A stretch of 64,000 nucleotides of DNA. Origin: Mucilaginibacter lappiensis (GTDB taxonomy: Bacteria; Bacteroidota; Bacteroidia; Sphingobacteriales; Sphingobacteriaceae). Shown one piece after another: positions 16,634 to 24,475 of this stretch. Made by a program: the position numbers and the translations under genes. How positions within the stretch are numbered: the stretch's first letter is position 1; every line of letters starts with the position of its first letter. The notes under the pieces are model-generated. The model had not been told where the DNA came from. It did not search any database and saw nothing but the letters and a program-made list of their open reading frames with translations. The DNA is taken from positions 248,001-312,000 of the forward strand of contig NZ_FTMG01000007.1 of NCBI RefSeq assembly GCF_900155965.1, in the 5' to 3' direction.

Positions 16634-17455
16634 ATGAAAACCATATTAGCTGCAACCAATTATACAGATCTGGCAGAAAATGCCGTTGCATGGGCCGCCG
16701 GCGTAGCTCGTTTAAACAATTATAAATTAATTTTATTGAATGATTTCACGATTTCCGTACACGTGGAGAATGCCCGTCTTTCGGCCACACACGTGGAAGA
16801 AATGATAGAAGCCAACAGGCTGCTCCTGGAGTCGAAAGCATTATTACTGGCCGACGAATACGGCATCGAAACGGTAGCCAGGGCTACGTTCTCTTTTATA
16901 GATAATGCCATTAAAGAAGTAGTTAACGAATATCAGCCGGAGATGATTGTGATGGGCATGGAAGAAAAATCATTGGAGCAGGAGCTTTTGGGAAATACCA
17001 CTACATCAATCATCAAAAAACTGCGTACCCCGGTGTTGGCGGTTCCCGCTCACGTAAAGTTTAACGTTCCTAAAAAGGTACTTTTTGCCTGCGATGTTTT
17101 GAATGGCGTTTCTGAAGAAATCCTGGCCCAGGTTAAAGATGTTGCATTGGTTACTAAGGCAGAAATAGAAGTTCTTTTGATCAATCAAACCGTAGAGGAA
17201 TTACAGGAAGCGGGTGCAGATGCAGCCGCATTAAATCGCATCGACGACGGATTGGAGGGTATTGATTATTATTATAAAAATGTAAAATCCGACTCTATTA
17301 TTGACGGGATTGCCAACGAGATCAAAAAAATGGGCGCCGACCTTTTAATCATGGTTCCTGAGCAGCACGGATTCTGGGGTTCGATGGTACACCGTAGTAA
17401 AACACGGATCATGGCCTCGGGCTTAAGTATCCCTTTATTTTCAATACCTGTTTAA
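16634..17455 (+). CDS. Universal stress protein, two UspA domains
   Basis: A 273-residue cytoplasmic protein made of two UspA-type domains (about residues 1-140 and 145-273). The first ends in VIVMGMEEKSLEQELLGNTTTSIIKKLRTPVLAVP, which carries the GxxGxxxS-like nucleotide-binding loop in altered form; the second ends in LLIMVPEQHGFWGSMVHRSKT...IPLFSIP. Tandem Usp proteins are common in this phylum and bind ATP or act under stress. It stands alone downstream of a GTCACCCTGAG palindrome; no regulator is linked. Confidence 0.9.
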   Translation: MKTILAATNYTDLAENAVAWAAGVARLNNYKLILLNDFTISVHVENARLSATHVEEMIEANRLLLESKALLLADEYGIETVARATFSFIDNAIKEVVNEYQPEMIVMGMEEKSLEQELLGNTTTSIIKKLRTPVLAVPAHVKFNVPKKVLFACDVLNGVSEEILAQVKDVALVTKAEIEVLLINQTVEELQEAGADAAALNRIDDGLEGIDYYYKNVKSDSIIDGIANEIKKMGADLLIMVPEQHGFWGSMVHRSKTRIMASGLSIPLFSIPV

Positions 17456-17479
17456 AAAATTCCAAATGATTGATCAGAA

Positions 17480-17570
17480 GGTTGGGAAATTTCACTTCCC
17501 TCCTTTCCGGTCTTTCGGACTTCCCGACTAATCTGCATATTTGCACATACGCATATCTGCACATCTAAAA
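17480..17570. repeat. Intergenic word arrays between usp and the M3 peptidase
   Basis: The first part (17480-17528) holds GGTTGGGAA / TTCCCGAC complementary ends around CTTTCCGGTCTTTCGGAC words; the second (17530-17570) is a run of GCACATACGCATATCTGCACATCT words shared with 6648-6750 and 38446-38619. The run stops 4 bases before the peptidase ATG. Confidence 0.6.
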
Positions 17571-17573
17571 ATT

Positions 17574-19277
17574 ATGATCCACAAGAAAACAAAAACATAC
17601 ATCCCGGCTACACTTGAAATGAAGTGGGAAAACCTGGAACCTATTTATAAAGAATTGCTTGATCGCCCTATCAATTCCGTTGAGGAGCTGGAAAAATGGC
17701 TGCATGATAAAAGCGAACTGGAAGCCGCTTTGGAAGAAGACTTTGCCTGGCGCTACATCCGTATGACTTGCGATACTACCAGCGAAGAACTGTTACAGAA
17801 TTTCCAATACTTTGCTACCGAAATTGAGCCTAAAGTTGCCCCTTACAGCAACGACCTGAACAAAAAACTGGTTGCCAGCGAATACGTAGACCAGCTGGAT
17901 GGTGAAAAATATTTTATCTTTTTACGTGCTGTAAAAAAGGCCCTTGAATTATTCAGGGAAGAGAATATCCCGGTGCAAACAGAGATACAGGTTGAACAGC
18001 AAAAATATCAATCCATCACCGGGGCCATGTCGGTTCATATTGATGATAAAGAATTTACTTTAGAGCAAGCCTCTGTATTTTTAAAAGGCACCGACCGTGC
18101 AAAACGCCATGAGGTTTGGGAAAAAATAACTAACCGCCGCCTGCAGGATAAGAATCAACTGAACGAACTGTTTGATCACCTCCGCAAATTAAGGCATACT
18201 GTCGCTACCAATGCGGGCTTCGAAAACTTTAGGGATTATATGTTCCAGGCGCTGGGCCGGTTTGATTATACTCCGCAGGACTGCTACGCCTTCCATGCCG
18301 CTATCGAAACTGAAATTGTACCCATCCTGCGCGAACAGGCCGCAAAACGTAAAGCAGCACTTGATCTCCCCGAATTGAAACCATGGGATATGGATGTTGA
18401 TATATCAGGCAAGCCGGCTCTAAAACCGTTTAACAGCGGGACTGAGCTCATCGAAAAATCCATCCAATGCTTTAGTAATATTAACCGTTACCTGGGCGAG
18501 CGTTTGGAGATTATGAAGGATAATAACCTGTTTGATGTGGAAAGCCGCAAAGGTAAGGCACCCGGTGGTTACAACTATCCGCTGGCAGAAACCGGCGCGC
18601 CGTTTATTTTCATGAATTCGGCTAATACTTTCCGCGATCTCACTACTATGGTACACGAAGGCGGCCATGCGGTACATACCTTTTTAACTGCCGACCTGGA
18701 ATTGAATGACTTTAAACATTGCCCATCGGAAGTGGCAGAGCTGGCTTCCATGTCGATGGAGTTGATCTCCATGGATAACTGGAACGTGTTTTTTGATAAC
18801 GAAGAAGATTTGAAACGCGCCAAACGCGATCAGCTTGTTGATGTATTGAAAACATTACCCTGGGTAGCGGTAGTTGATCAGTTTCAGCATTGGATCTACA
18901 CCAACCCTAACCATACCGATGCCGAGCGTACCGAAGCCTGGATCAAGATATATGAGCCATTTGGCGCGGGGTTTGCTGATTGGAGCGAACATCCTGAAGC
19001 CGAAGCCAACTTGTGGCAAAAACAACTGCATATTTTTGAAGTTCCTTTTTACTACATTGAATATGGCATGGCACAGTTAGGCGCTATAGCGGTATGGAAA
19101 AATTATAAGGAAAACCCAGAGAAAGGTTTGCAGCAATATCTGGATGCCCTGAAACTGGGTTATACCAAAACCATCAAGGAGATATACGAAACAGCAGGTA
19201 TCAAATTTGATTTCAGCGCTGCTTACGTCAAAGAGCTGGCCGAATTTGTAAAAGCCGAAATGGATAAAATCAACTAA
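17574..19277 (+). CDS. M3-family oligoendopeptidase
   Basis: A 567-residue zinc metallopeptidase of the M3 (oligoendopeptidase F-like) family, which trims short peptides in the cytoplasm. The HExxH motif is HEGGH with His361, Glu362 and His365, followed downstream by SEVAELASMSMELIS, which supplies the third ligand Glu. Length is typical of the M3B type. An in-frame ATG at 17541 lies within the repeat words, so the ATG at 17574 (MIHKKTKTYIPATLE) is chosen. A strong terminator follows. Confidence 0.94.
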   Translation: MIHKKTKTYIPATLEMKWENLEPIYKELLDRPINSVEELEKWLHDKSELEAALEEDFAWRYIRMTCDTTSEELLQNFQYFATEIEPKVAPYSNDLNKKLVASEYVDQLDGEKYFIFLRAVKKALELFREENIPVQTEIQVEQQKYQSITGAMSVHIDDKEFTLEQASVFLKGTDRAKRHEVWEKITNRRLQDKNQLNELFDHLRKLRHTVATNAGFENFRDYMFQALGRFDYTPQDCYAFHAAIETEIVPILREQAAKRKAALDLPELKPWDMDVDISGKPALKPFNSGTELIEKSIQCFSNINRYLGERLEIMKDNNLFDVESRKGKAPGGYNYPLAETGAPFIFMNSANTFRDLTTMVHEGGHAVHTFLTADLELNDFKHCPSEVAELASMSMELISMDNWNVFFDNEEDLKRAKRDQLVDVLKTLPWVAVVDQFQHWIYTNPNHTDAERTEAWIKIYEPFGAGFADWSEHPEAEANLWQKQLHIFEVPFYYIEYGMAQLGAIAVWKNYKENPEKGLQQYLDALKLGYTKTIKEIYETAGIKFDFSAAYVKELAEFVKAEMDKIN

Positions 19278-19294
19278 AAAAATACCGATCAAAC

Positions 19295-19330
19295 AAAAGC
19301 CCCTCCCCAAACGGAGGGGCTTTTTTATTT
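19295..19330 (+). terminator. Rho-independent terminator of the M3 peptidase gene
   Basis: AAAAGCCCCTCC and GGAGGGGCTTTT form a GC-rich stem with a short loop, followed by T residues. Confidence 0.92.
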
Positions 19331-19611
19331 GTAGTTAATCCAAAGTGTATTATTTTTAATACAAAAAAGCATCACTCAATCTCCTTTCATAAGGCAGGTT
19401 ATGTTTGTACCTATCCTACTCTGCCACAGTATTATGTGCCTGTCATTCCCTCTTTAAAACCACTACACGAATACTCACTGGCATAACTCTTGCATTATCT
19501 ATCAATATTAATTATTTATATCTAATTGATAATCAATCAGATAATTGTCATAAAAGATTCATTATTAACTGTTTTTTTAAACCAATCACTCCTTTGGGGG
19601 TTAAATTAAGT

Positions 19612-20283
19612 ATGAAAAAGATAATTTTAAGTACAACAATCATATGCTTGTTTGCAACACTGGGTTTTAGCCAGGCTTTAAAACCGGTGCAGATAGATAG
19701 CCTGGTTTCGATATCGTTACCTGCTAATTTTTTAAAGAAGGACACCTTGGGTCAGCAAATCTATACTGGCAACGGTGCCTTTGGTTATATGGTAGTTATC
19801 AAGGCCCCAAACCCGGCTAATACCAAACCACTGGATAAAGAACGGGATTTGAACCAGGTGCTTAAAAACACGGTGAATGATATCCAGAAACAATCACGTA
19901 CCGGCAGTGTTATGAACCTGCGCGATACCACTGTTGGCTCTTTAAAAGCCAAAGTATTTACGCTGCGCGTTGATAACAGCAACACCACCGGCGAATCGCC
20001 ACAGTTAAGGAACTTTATCATCATATATACCCGTGAAGCTGCCTATACTATGGAGTATCTGATTCCTGAACAACGCCAGGATATAGCTAAGGGAGAGTTA
20101 AAAGCGTTTAGCAGTTCCTTAAAAATAGCTCCTGAATTGCAACGTCATGACCAGTATATATCCAATGCTAAGGGTATATCATTTGGTGCTAAGGTAGCCT
20201 TATATGGTGGTATACCTATAATACTGATCATTGTACTGATGGTTATCCGTAGAAACAGGAGATTAGCCATTGAAGAGGCTTAA
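19612..20283 (+). CDS. Unknown protein with signal peptide and C-terminal membrane helix
   Basis: From ATG at 19612 the product has 223 residues; an upstream in-frame start at 19405 would add 69 residues that do not look like a protein N-terminus, so it is rejected. Residues 1-20 form a signal peptide (KKIILSTTIICLFATLGFSQA). The mature part has a mixed alpha/beta look (IDSLVSISLPANFLKKDTL..., YTREAAYTMEYLIPEQR), and residues about 195-215 are a membrane helix followed by a basic RRNRRLAIEEA tail. It should sit in the inner membrane facing the periplasm. I do not recognise the family. It stands alone with its own terminator. Confidence 0.8.
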   Translation: MKKIILSTTIICLFATLGFSQALKPVQIDSLVSISLPANFLKKDTLGQQIYTGNGAFGYMVVIKAPNPANTKPLDKERDLNQVLKNTVNDIQKQSRTGSVMNLRDTTVGSLKAKVFTLRVDNSNTTGESPQLRNFIIIYTREAAYTMEYLIPEQRQDIAKGELKAFSSSLKIAPELQRHDQYISNAKGISFGAKVALYGGIPIILIIVLMVIRRNRRLAIEEA

Positions 20284-20300
20284 TATTAAATCATTTCATA

Positions 20301-20339
20301 AAAAGGCCCGGTTTTAAAAACCGGGCCTTTTCTTTTTTT
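20301..20339. terminator. Bidirectional terminator
   Basis: AAAAGGCCCGGTTT pairs with AAACCGGGCCTTTT, with a T-rich tail on the plus strand and an A run on the other side. It serves the unknown gene and the convergent PAP2 gene, whose stop it touches. Confidence 0.9.
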
Positions 20340-21003
20340 ACTTACGGAGCGTATGTATCAAACCCTTATTCCATTTATCAGTATGGATAAATGATTTGCT
20401 ATCCAACCAACTCAACCAGATTACGGTTACAATTACCCCAATAACAGAACCCATCATCACATCTTCAAAAAAATGTTGGCTCAGGTACATCCTGGAATAG
20501 CCCACTGCTATAGCTACCAGTAAAGCAGGTATACCCCACAGTTTGTTTTTACATAAATAAGTGATCACCACCGTAGCCGAAAATATAGACACTGTATGCC
20601 CCGAAGGGAAACTATGCGTAGCCAATATGTATATCCCCTTCACAAAGTGAATACGATCGAGCTGGTTTTCAAAATATATTCTGGGGCGGGGAGCGTCAAA
20701 AATGAATTTTAAAATTTGCGCTACTATGCTGGTAACGGCATAACTGGTAGCCAATAGCAAACCTTTACGGTAACTGAAAAAGCCAATGACCAGGGAAAGG
20801 ATCACGGCCGTGAGGCCCTCACCTATATCGGTTACATAAGGTGCCAGCGTATCTGCCCAGGGCCTGTTTAAACCATTCACCGTGAAGTATATAGTTTCGC
20901 GACTGTAGGTTAATTTAATAATCAAACATACACACAGTACCAGCAGATATAGGATAAAAAACGGCCTTATCCGGTACAAAACATCTTTTATTCCTATCTT
21001 CAT
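20338..21003 (-). CDS. PAP2-family membrane phosphatase (1)
   Basis: A 221-residue membrane protein with about five or six hydrophobic segments and the three PAP2 motifs: KFIFDAPRPR, PSGH (SFPSGHTVSIFS) and SRMYLSQHFFEDV. The family removes phosphate from lipids, for example undecaprenyl diphosphate or phosphatidic acid, at the outer face of the inner membrane. There is no separate signal peptide; the first helix (FILYLLVLCVCLIIKL) starts near residue 15. A second PAP2 gene lies at 23642. The exact lipid substrate cannot be told from sequence. Confidence 0.93.
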   Translation of the reverse strand: MKIGIKDVLYRIRPFFILYLLVLCVCLIIKLTYSRETIYFTVNGLNRPWADTLAPYVTDIGEGLTAVILSLVIGFFSYRKGLLLATSYAVTSIVAQILKFIFDAPRPRIYFENQLDRIHFVKGIYILATHSFPSGHTVSIFSATVVITYLCKNKLWGIPALLVAIAVGYSRMYLSQHFFEDVMMGSVIGVIVTVIWLSWLDSKSFIHTDKWNKGLIHTLRK

Positions 21004-21045
21004 GGCGCAAAATAAGCATATACTTATTCAATGCAAAAAAATGAT

Positions 21046-21053
21046 TATGTTTG
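21046..21053 (+). promoter_or_regulatory. Candidate -7 element before the APC permease
   Basis: TATGTTTG matches TAnnTTTG, 29 bases before the permease ATG. No -33 TTG was found at the usual distance. Confidence 0.4.
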
Positions 21054-21082
21054 AATTTGAGTTGGACTAATTAGCTGAATAA

Positions 21083-23014
21083 ATGTCGAAAAGTATATTT
21101 CGTAAGAAATCTGTAGAAAAAATATTACATGATGTGGAGTGTGGATTTAGTGATAGCGAGCACCCGGGAACTGCAACATCGCAACTCAAAAAAGAACTTA
21201 ATGTAAAAGACCTCACCCTCATGGGTATAGCCGCTGTTGTGGGCGCAGGCATATTTTCAACCATTGGTGAGGCCTCTTTTCATGGCGGACCCGCGGTTTC
21301 CATTTTATTTGTAGTTACCGCTATTACCTGTGGCTTTTCGGCGCTTTGCTACGCGGAGTTTGCCTCACGCATACCGGTGGCGGGCAGCGCTTACACCTAC
21401 GCTTACGCCTCTTTTGGCGAGCTGATAGCCTGGATCATAGGCTGGGATCTTTTAATGGAATATGCCATCGGTAATATTGCTGTGGCTATATCCTGGAGCG
21501 AATACTTTGTAAACCTATTGGAAGGTTTTAACATCCATATGCCCAAGTATCTTACCATGGATTACGTGTCGGCTCTGCGGGCACATGAACAGGTACAGGC
21601 AGCGGGCAGTCACCTGGCTGATATTGGCGACCGGGTAAAAATAGCGGCAATGGCATGGGATACTGCTCCCGGCATAGGCAACTTTAAGCTAATAGCCAAC
21701 CTGCCAGCGCTGGGTATTGTGTTTGTGATCACTTACCTGGTTTACATTGGCATACGCGAAACCAAAAAGGCAACCAATGCCATGGTTATCTTAAAAATAT
21801 TAATTGTTATAGCCGTTATCGTTATCGGCTTTTTTTATGTTACCCCAGCAAACTGGCACCCTTTTATGCCTAACGGCTTTAGCGGCGTAATGAAGGGCGT
21901 ATCGGGCGTTTTCTTCGCCTATATTGGGTTTGATGCCATATCAACCACAGCCGAGGAATGCGAAAAACCACAGCGCGACTTGCCTCGCGGCATGATCTAT
22001 TCGCTTATTATCTGCACAGTGCTTTATATACTCATTGCCCTGGTGCTTACCGGTATGGTAAGTTACAAAGAACTACAGGTGGGTGATCCCCTGGCATTTG
22101 TATTTGCCAAGGTTGGTCTGCATAACATCAGCTATGCTATATCTATCAGCGCGGTTATTGCTACGGCCAGTGTATTATTGATATTTCAACTGGGGCAACC
22201 GCGTATATGGATGAGCATGAGCCGCGACGGTTTACTTCCAAAAGCTTTCTCCCGTATTCACCCTAAGTTTCATACACCTGCTTTTGCCACAGTAGTTACC
22301 GGCTTTGTGGTAGCTATACCAGCCCTGTTCATGAACCTGACCGAAGTGACTGATTTAACCAGCATCGGCACCCTGTTTGCTTTTGTATTAGTATGCGGCG
22401 GTGTGTTACTATTACCACGCGAGGCTGCACAAGCAGGTAAATTCCATTTGCCTTACGTTAACGGTAAAATAATTATCCCGCTCATAACACTCATTATTTT
22501 AGGGGCCTGTATTTACTTTAAACCGGCTCCCCAGGTGGAAATGATGCAGTTTAAAAAACTAAAAGACCGGTCGGCCATTATTGACAATCTGGATGCTGCG
22601 GATAACGCTACACTGCTTACCAGCTTCAATACCCTTTTTGGCGATCAGCACATCACCCCAGCTAATGCCACCAAATATTTTAAGGATATCGAGGAGGATA
22701 AATTTGATACCGCGTTAAGAGCTACCAACATCAGCGATGCTAAAAAGTATTACCTGGGCCTGGATGGCTTTCTGTATAACTTTCCTAATTACCTGTTTTT
22801 TATACTTATTATTATTATCAGCATTTACAGCTTTATCAAAAACTTTTCACTGATACCGGTGCTGGGCTTAATGAGCTGCTTTTATTTAATGACGGAGCTG
22901 GGCTATACCAACTGGCTGCGCTTTTTAATATGGCTGGTGATAGGTTTGGTTATTTACTTTACTTATAGCTATAAAAACAGTGTGCTGGGCAGGGAGGCAA
23001 GTTCTAAGTCTTAA
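21083..23014 (+). CDS. APC-family amino-acid permease with an extra loop domain
   Basis: A 643-residue inner-membrane transporter of the cationic/neutral amino-acid permease type (CAT/YfnA-like). The first helix carries the unwound substrate loop GIAAVVGAGIFSTIG, and FAYIGFDAISTTAEE marks helix 6. About twelve membrane segments are visible. Between two late helices, residues about 482-564 form a hydrophilic insertion (MMQFKKLKDRSAIIDN... DAKKYYLGLDGFL) longer than the usual loop. Substrate is not determined. Its last four codons are made of the AAGTTCTAAGTCTTAA repeat word, so the spacer palindrome begins inside the gene. Confidence 0.92.
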   Translation: MSKSIFRKKSVEKILHDVECGFSDSEHPGTATSQLKKELNVKDLTLMGIAAVVGAGIFSTIGEASFHGGPAVSILFVVTAITCGFSALCYAEFASRIPVAGSAYTYAYASFGELIAWIIGWDLLMEYAIGNIAVAISWSEYFVNLLEGFNIHMPKYLTMDYVSALRAHEQVQAAGSHLADIGDRVKIAAMAWDTAPGIGNFKLIANLPALGIVFVITYLVYIGIRETKKATNAMVILKILIVIAVIVIGFFYVTPANWHPFMPNGFSGVMKGVSGVFFAYIGFDAISTTAEECEKPQRDLPRGMIYSLIICTVLYILIALVLTGMVSYKELQVGDPLAFVFAKVGLHNISYAISISAVIATASVLLIFQLGQPRIWMSMSRDGLLPKAFSRIHPKFHTPAFATVVTGFVVAIPALFMNLTEVTDLTSIGTLFAFVLVCGGVLLLPREAAQAGKFHLPYVNGKIIIPLITLIILGACIYFKPAPQVEMMQFKKLKDRSAIIDNLDAADNATLLTSFNTLFGDQHITPANATKYFKDIEEDKFDTALRATNISDAKKYYLGLDGFLYNFPNYLFFILIIIISIYSFIKNFSLIPVLGLMSCFYLMTELGYTNWLRFLIWLVIGLVIYFTYSYKNSVLGREASSKS

Positions 23015-23130
23015 GTTCTAAGTCTTAAGTTCGGAGTCTTGAGTTCGGAGCATAAAAGATAAAACTTTATCTTTAAGTCTATTATTTTTGATACTCAGAA
23101 CTCAATACTTAAGACTTAAGACTCAAAACT
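22999..23130. repeat. Spacer inverted repeat of AGTCTTAAGTTC words
   Basis: AAGTTCTAAGTCTTAAGTTC iterations on the left (22999-23050) face complementary ACTTAAGACTTAAGACTCAA on the right (23095-23130), around an AT-rich centre. The left arm encodes the permease C-terminus and stop; the right arm ends 3 bases before the next ATG. Confidence 0.8.
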
Positions 23131-23133
23131 TTT

Positions 23134-23550
23134 ATGACGTGGATATGCCCCATATGTAACCGCGAATTTTCTGCTACCAATCAGGTACATTCCTGTCGTG
23201 AACGTAACCTGGATGATTTTTTGCAGGGCAAATCGAAATACACGGTGGAGCTTTTTGATCATTTCATTACAGAATATCTGCAAATAGCACCCATCAAAGT
23301 TTACCCCACCAAAAGCATGATCGCTATAGGCGCCCGGGTAAATTTTGCCTACGTTACCCAGTTAGGTAAAAATTTTATTGATGTGGTGTTTCCCTTTCAG
23401 GAAATATATGAAGATAACCTGTGCTTTACCAAAATAAAAATAGTACCTGGCACTAATGACCATAACCATTATTTCAGGATGTATTTTAAAGAAGACCTGA
23501 ACGATGAGATCAGGAAATACATGAAAATGGCCTGGGAGAGGAAGTTGTGA
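23134..23550 (+). CDS. DUF5655-type protein with N-terminal zinc ribbon
   Basis: A 138-residue cytoplasmic protein. Residues 4-22 form a small Cys/His cluster (CPICNREF...HSC) that could bind zinc, followed by a compact domain (VELFDHFITEY, VYPTKSMIAIGARVNFAYV, FIDVVFPFQ) resembling DUF5655, a family of unknown function. It is flanked on both sides by AGTCTTGAGT-type palindromes and converges on the second PAP2 gene. Nothing in context suggests a specific role. Confidence 0.8.
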   Translation: MTWICPICNREFSATNQVHSCRERNLDDFLQGKSKYTVELFDHFITEYLQIAPIKVYPTKSMIAIGARVNFAYVTQLGKNFIDVVFPFQEIYEDNLCFTKIKIVPGTNDHNHYFRMYFKEDLNDEIRKYMKMAWERKL

Positions 23551-23641
23551 GTTTAGAGTTCGAAGTCTTGAGTCCGAAGTTCTAAATATAAAAAAGGTAA
23601 TTTTAGACTTATGACTCAGAACTTCGGATTTAAGACTACTC
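23551..23641. repeat. Inverted repeat filling a convergent gap
   Basis: Words AGAGTTCGAAGTCTTGAGTC (23558-23585) face complementary GACTCAGAACTTCGG-type words (23611-23638). It spans the whole gap between the DUF5655 stop and the stop of the convergent PAP2 gene. Confidence 0.75.
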
Positions 23642-24259
23642 TTACTCAGGATAAGTCTTATGCTTTTTCTTACCGAGGATCCATTGCTGCGCTTTGAAGC
23701 TCAGGTAAGCTGAGCCTGCGCCAACAATTGCACCGGCTACCACATCACTGGGATAATGAACACCCAGGTACATTCGCGAATATCCTACAGCGCCAGCGTA
23801 TAAAAATGAAGGCGCTATCACATACCACTTGGGTATAGCCAAACTTAAGGAGGTAGCCGCCGAAAAAGCAAATGCGGTATGCCCTGATGGAAAGGAAGCA
23901 TCTGTAGGTCCGGGAAATTCTTTCAACGTTATCAGATCGGGATGTGCAATGAATGGCCGGGTACGGTTAAATATCTTTTTTAACACATAGGTAGATCCCC
24001 CTGCAATGATCAGGGAGGCCCCAGCCTGTAAACCGGTGATTTTAAGATCATCGTCATGGTTTACAAAACCAGCTACCAGGAAACCAACGGGTACCGCGGC
24101 ATCAACATAAATAGCCTTTTTCGTAATAAATCTCCAGGTTTTATCACCACCGCGAACCGGGCCATTGATATCTTTTAACAGGTTAAGATCAAGTCCCTGG
24201 GCAAATAAACCGGTGGTAAAAAGCAATGCCCAAAACGTTAAATATAATTTCTTTTTCAC
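23642..24259 (-). CDS. PAP2-family phosphatase (2), secreted or outer-face form
   Basis: A 205-residue PAP2 protein with a cleavable-looking signal peptide (KKKLYLTFWALLFTTGLFAQG) and the motifs KKIFNRTRPF, PSGHTAFAFS and SRMYLGVHYPSDVV. It has fewer membrane segments than the copy at 20338, with hydrophobic stretches around the motifs (VLVAGFVNH, GASLIIAGGSTYVL). It likely dephosphorylates a lipid at the periplasmic face or in the outer membrane. The upstream spacer toward kup contains a 22-bp tandem repeat. Confidence 0.92.
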   Translation of the reverse strand: MKKKLYLTFWALLFTTGLFAQGLDLNLLKDINGPVRGGDKTWRFITKKAIYVDAAVPVGFLVAGFVNHDDDLKITGLQAGASLIIAGGSTYVLKKIFNRTRPFIAHPDLITLKEFPGPTDASFPSGHTAFAFSAATSLSLAIPKWYVIAPSFLYAGAVGYSRMYLGVHYPSDVVAGAIVGAGSAYLSFKAQQWILGKKKHKTYPE

Positions 24260-24348
24260 TTACAGGATTTTATTCAAACGCCGTAAAAGTGAAAAAACAT
24301 TCTGTAGTAATACTGAATTAATATTGACTTAACACCTTTTTTTGAGAG

Positions 24349-24423
24349 GAGCAAAGATTATTGGAACAAGGAGCAAAGATTTTGGGAACAAAGAGCAAAG
24401 ATTTTGGGAACAAAGAGCAAGAT
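24349..24423. repeat. 22-bp tandem repeat, about 3.4 copies
   Basis: The unit GAGCAAAGATTTTGGGAACA(AA) repeats from 24349 with small changes; copies 2 and 3 are identical. It lies between the PAP2 gene and the end of kup, followed by CCTTAAGTCTAAAAGTCC words. Too short and too close-packed to be a CRISPR array. Confidence 0.85.
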
Positions 24424-24475
24424 TAAGTCCTTAAGTCTAAAAGTCCTTGATCCCATAATCCTTCCTCCCAAAAAA

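Noticed and set aside
19405..19611. Longer N-terminus of the unknown exported protein
   Set aside because: It would bury a clear signal peptide that starts at 19612.
24349..24423. Short CRISPR array
   Set aside because: The 22-bp units are contiguous, with no spacers and no cas genes nearby.
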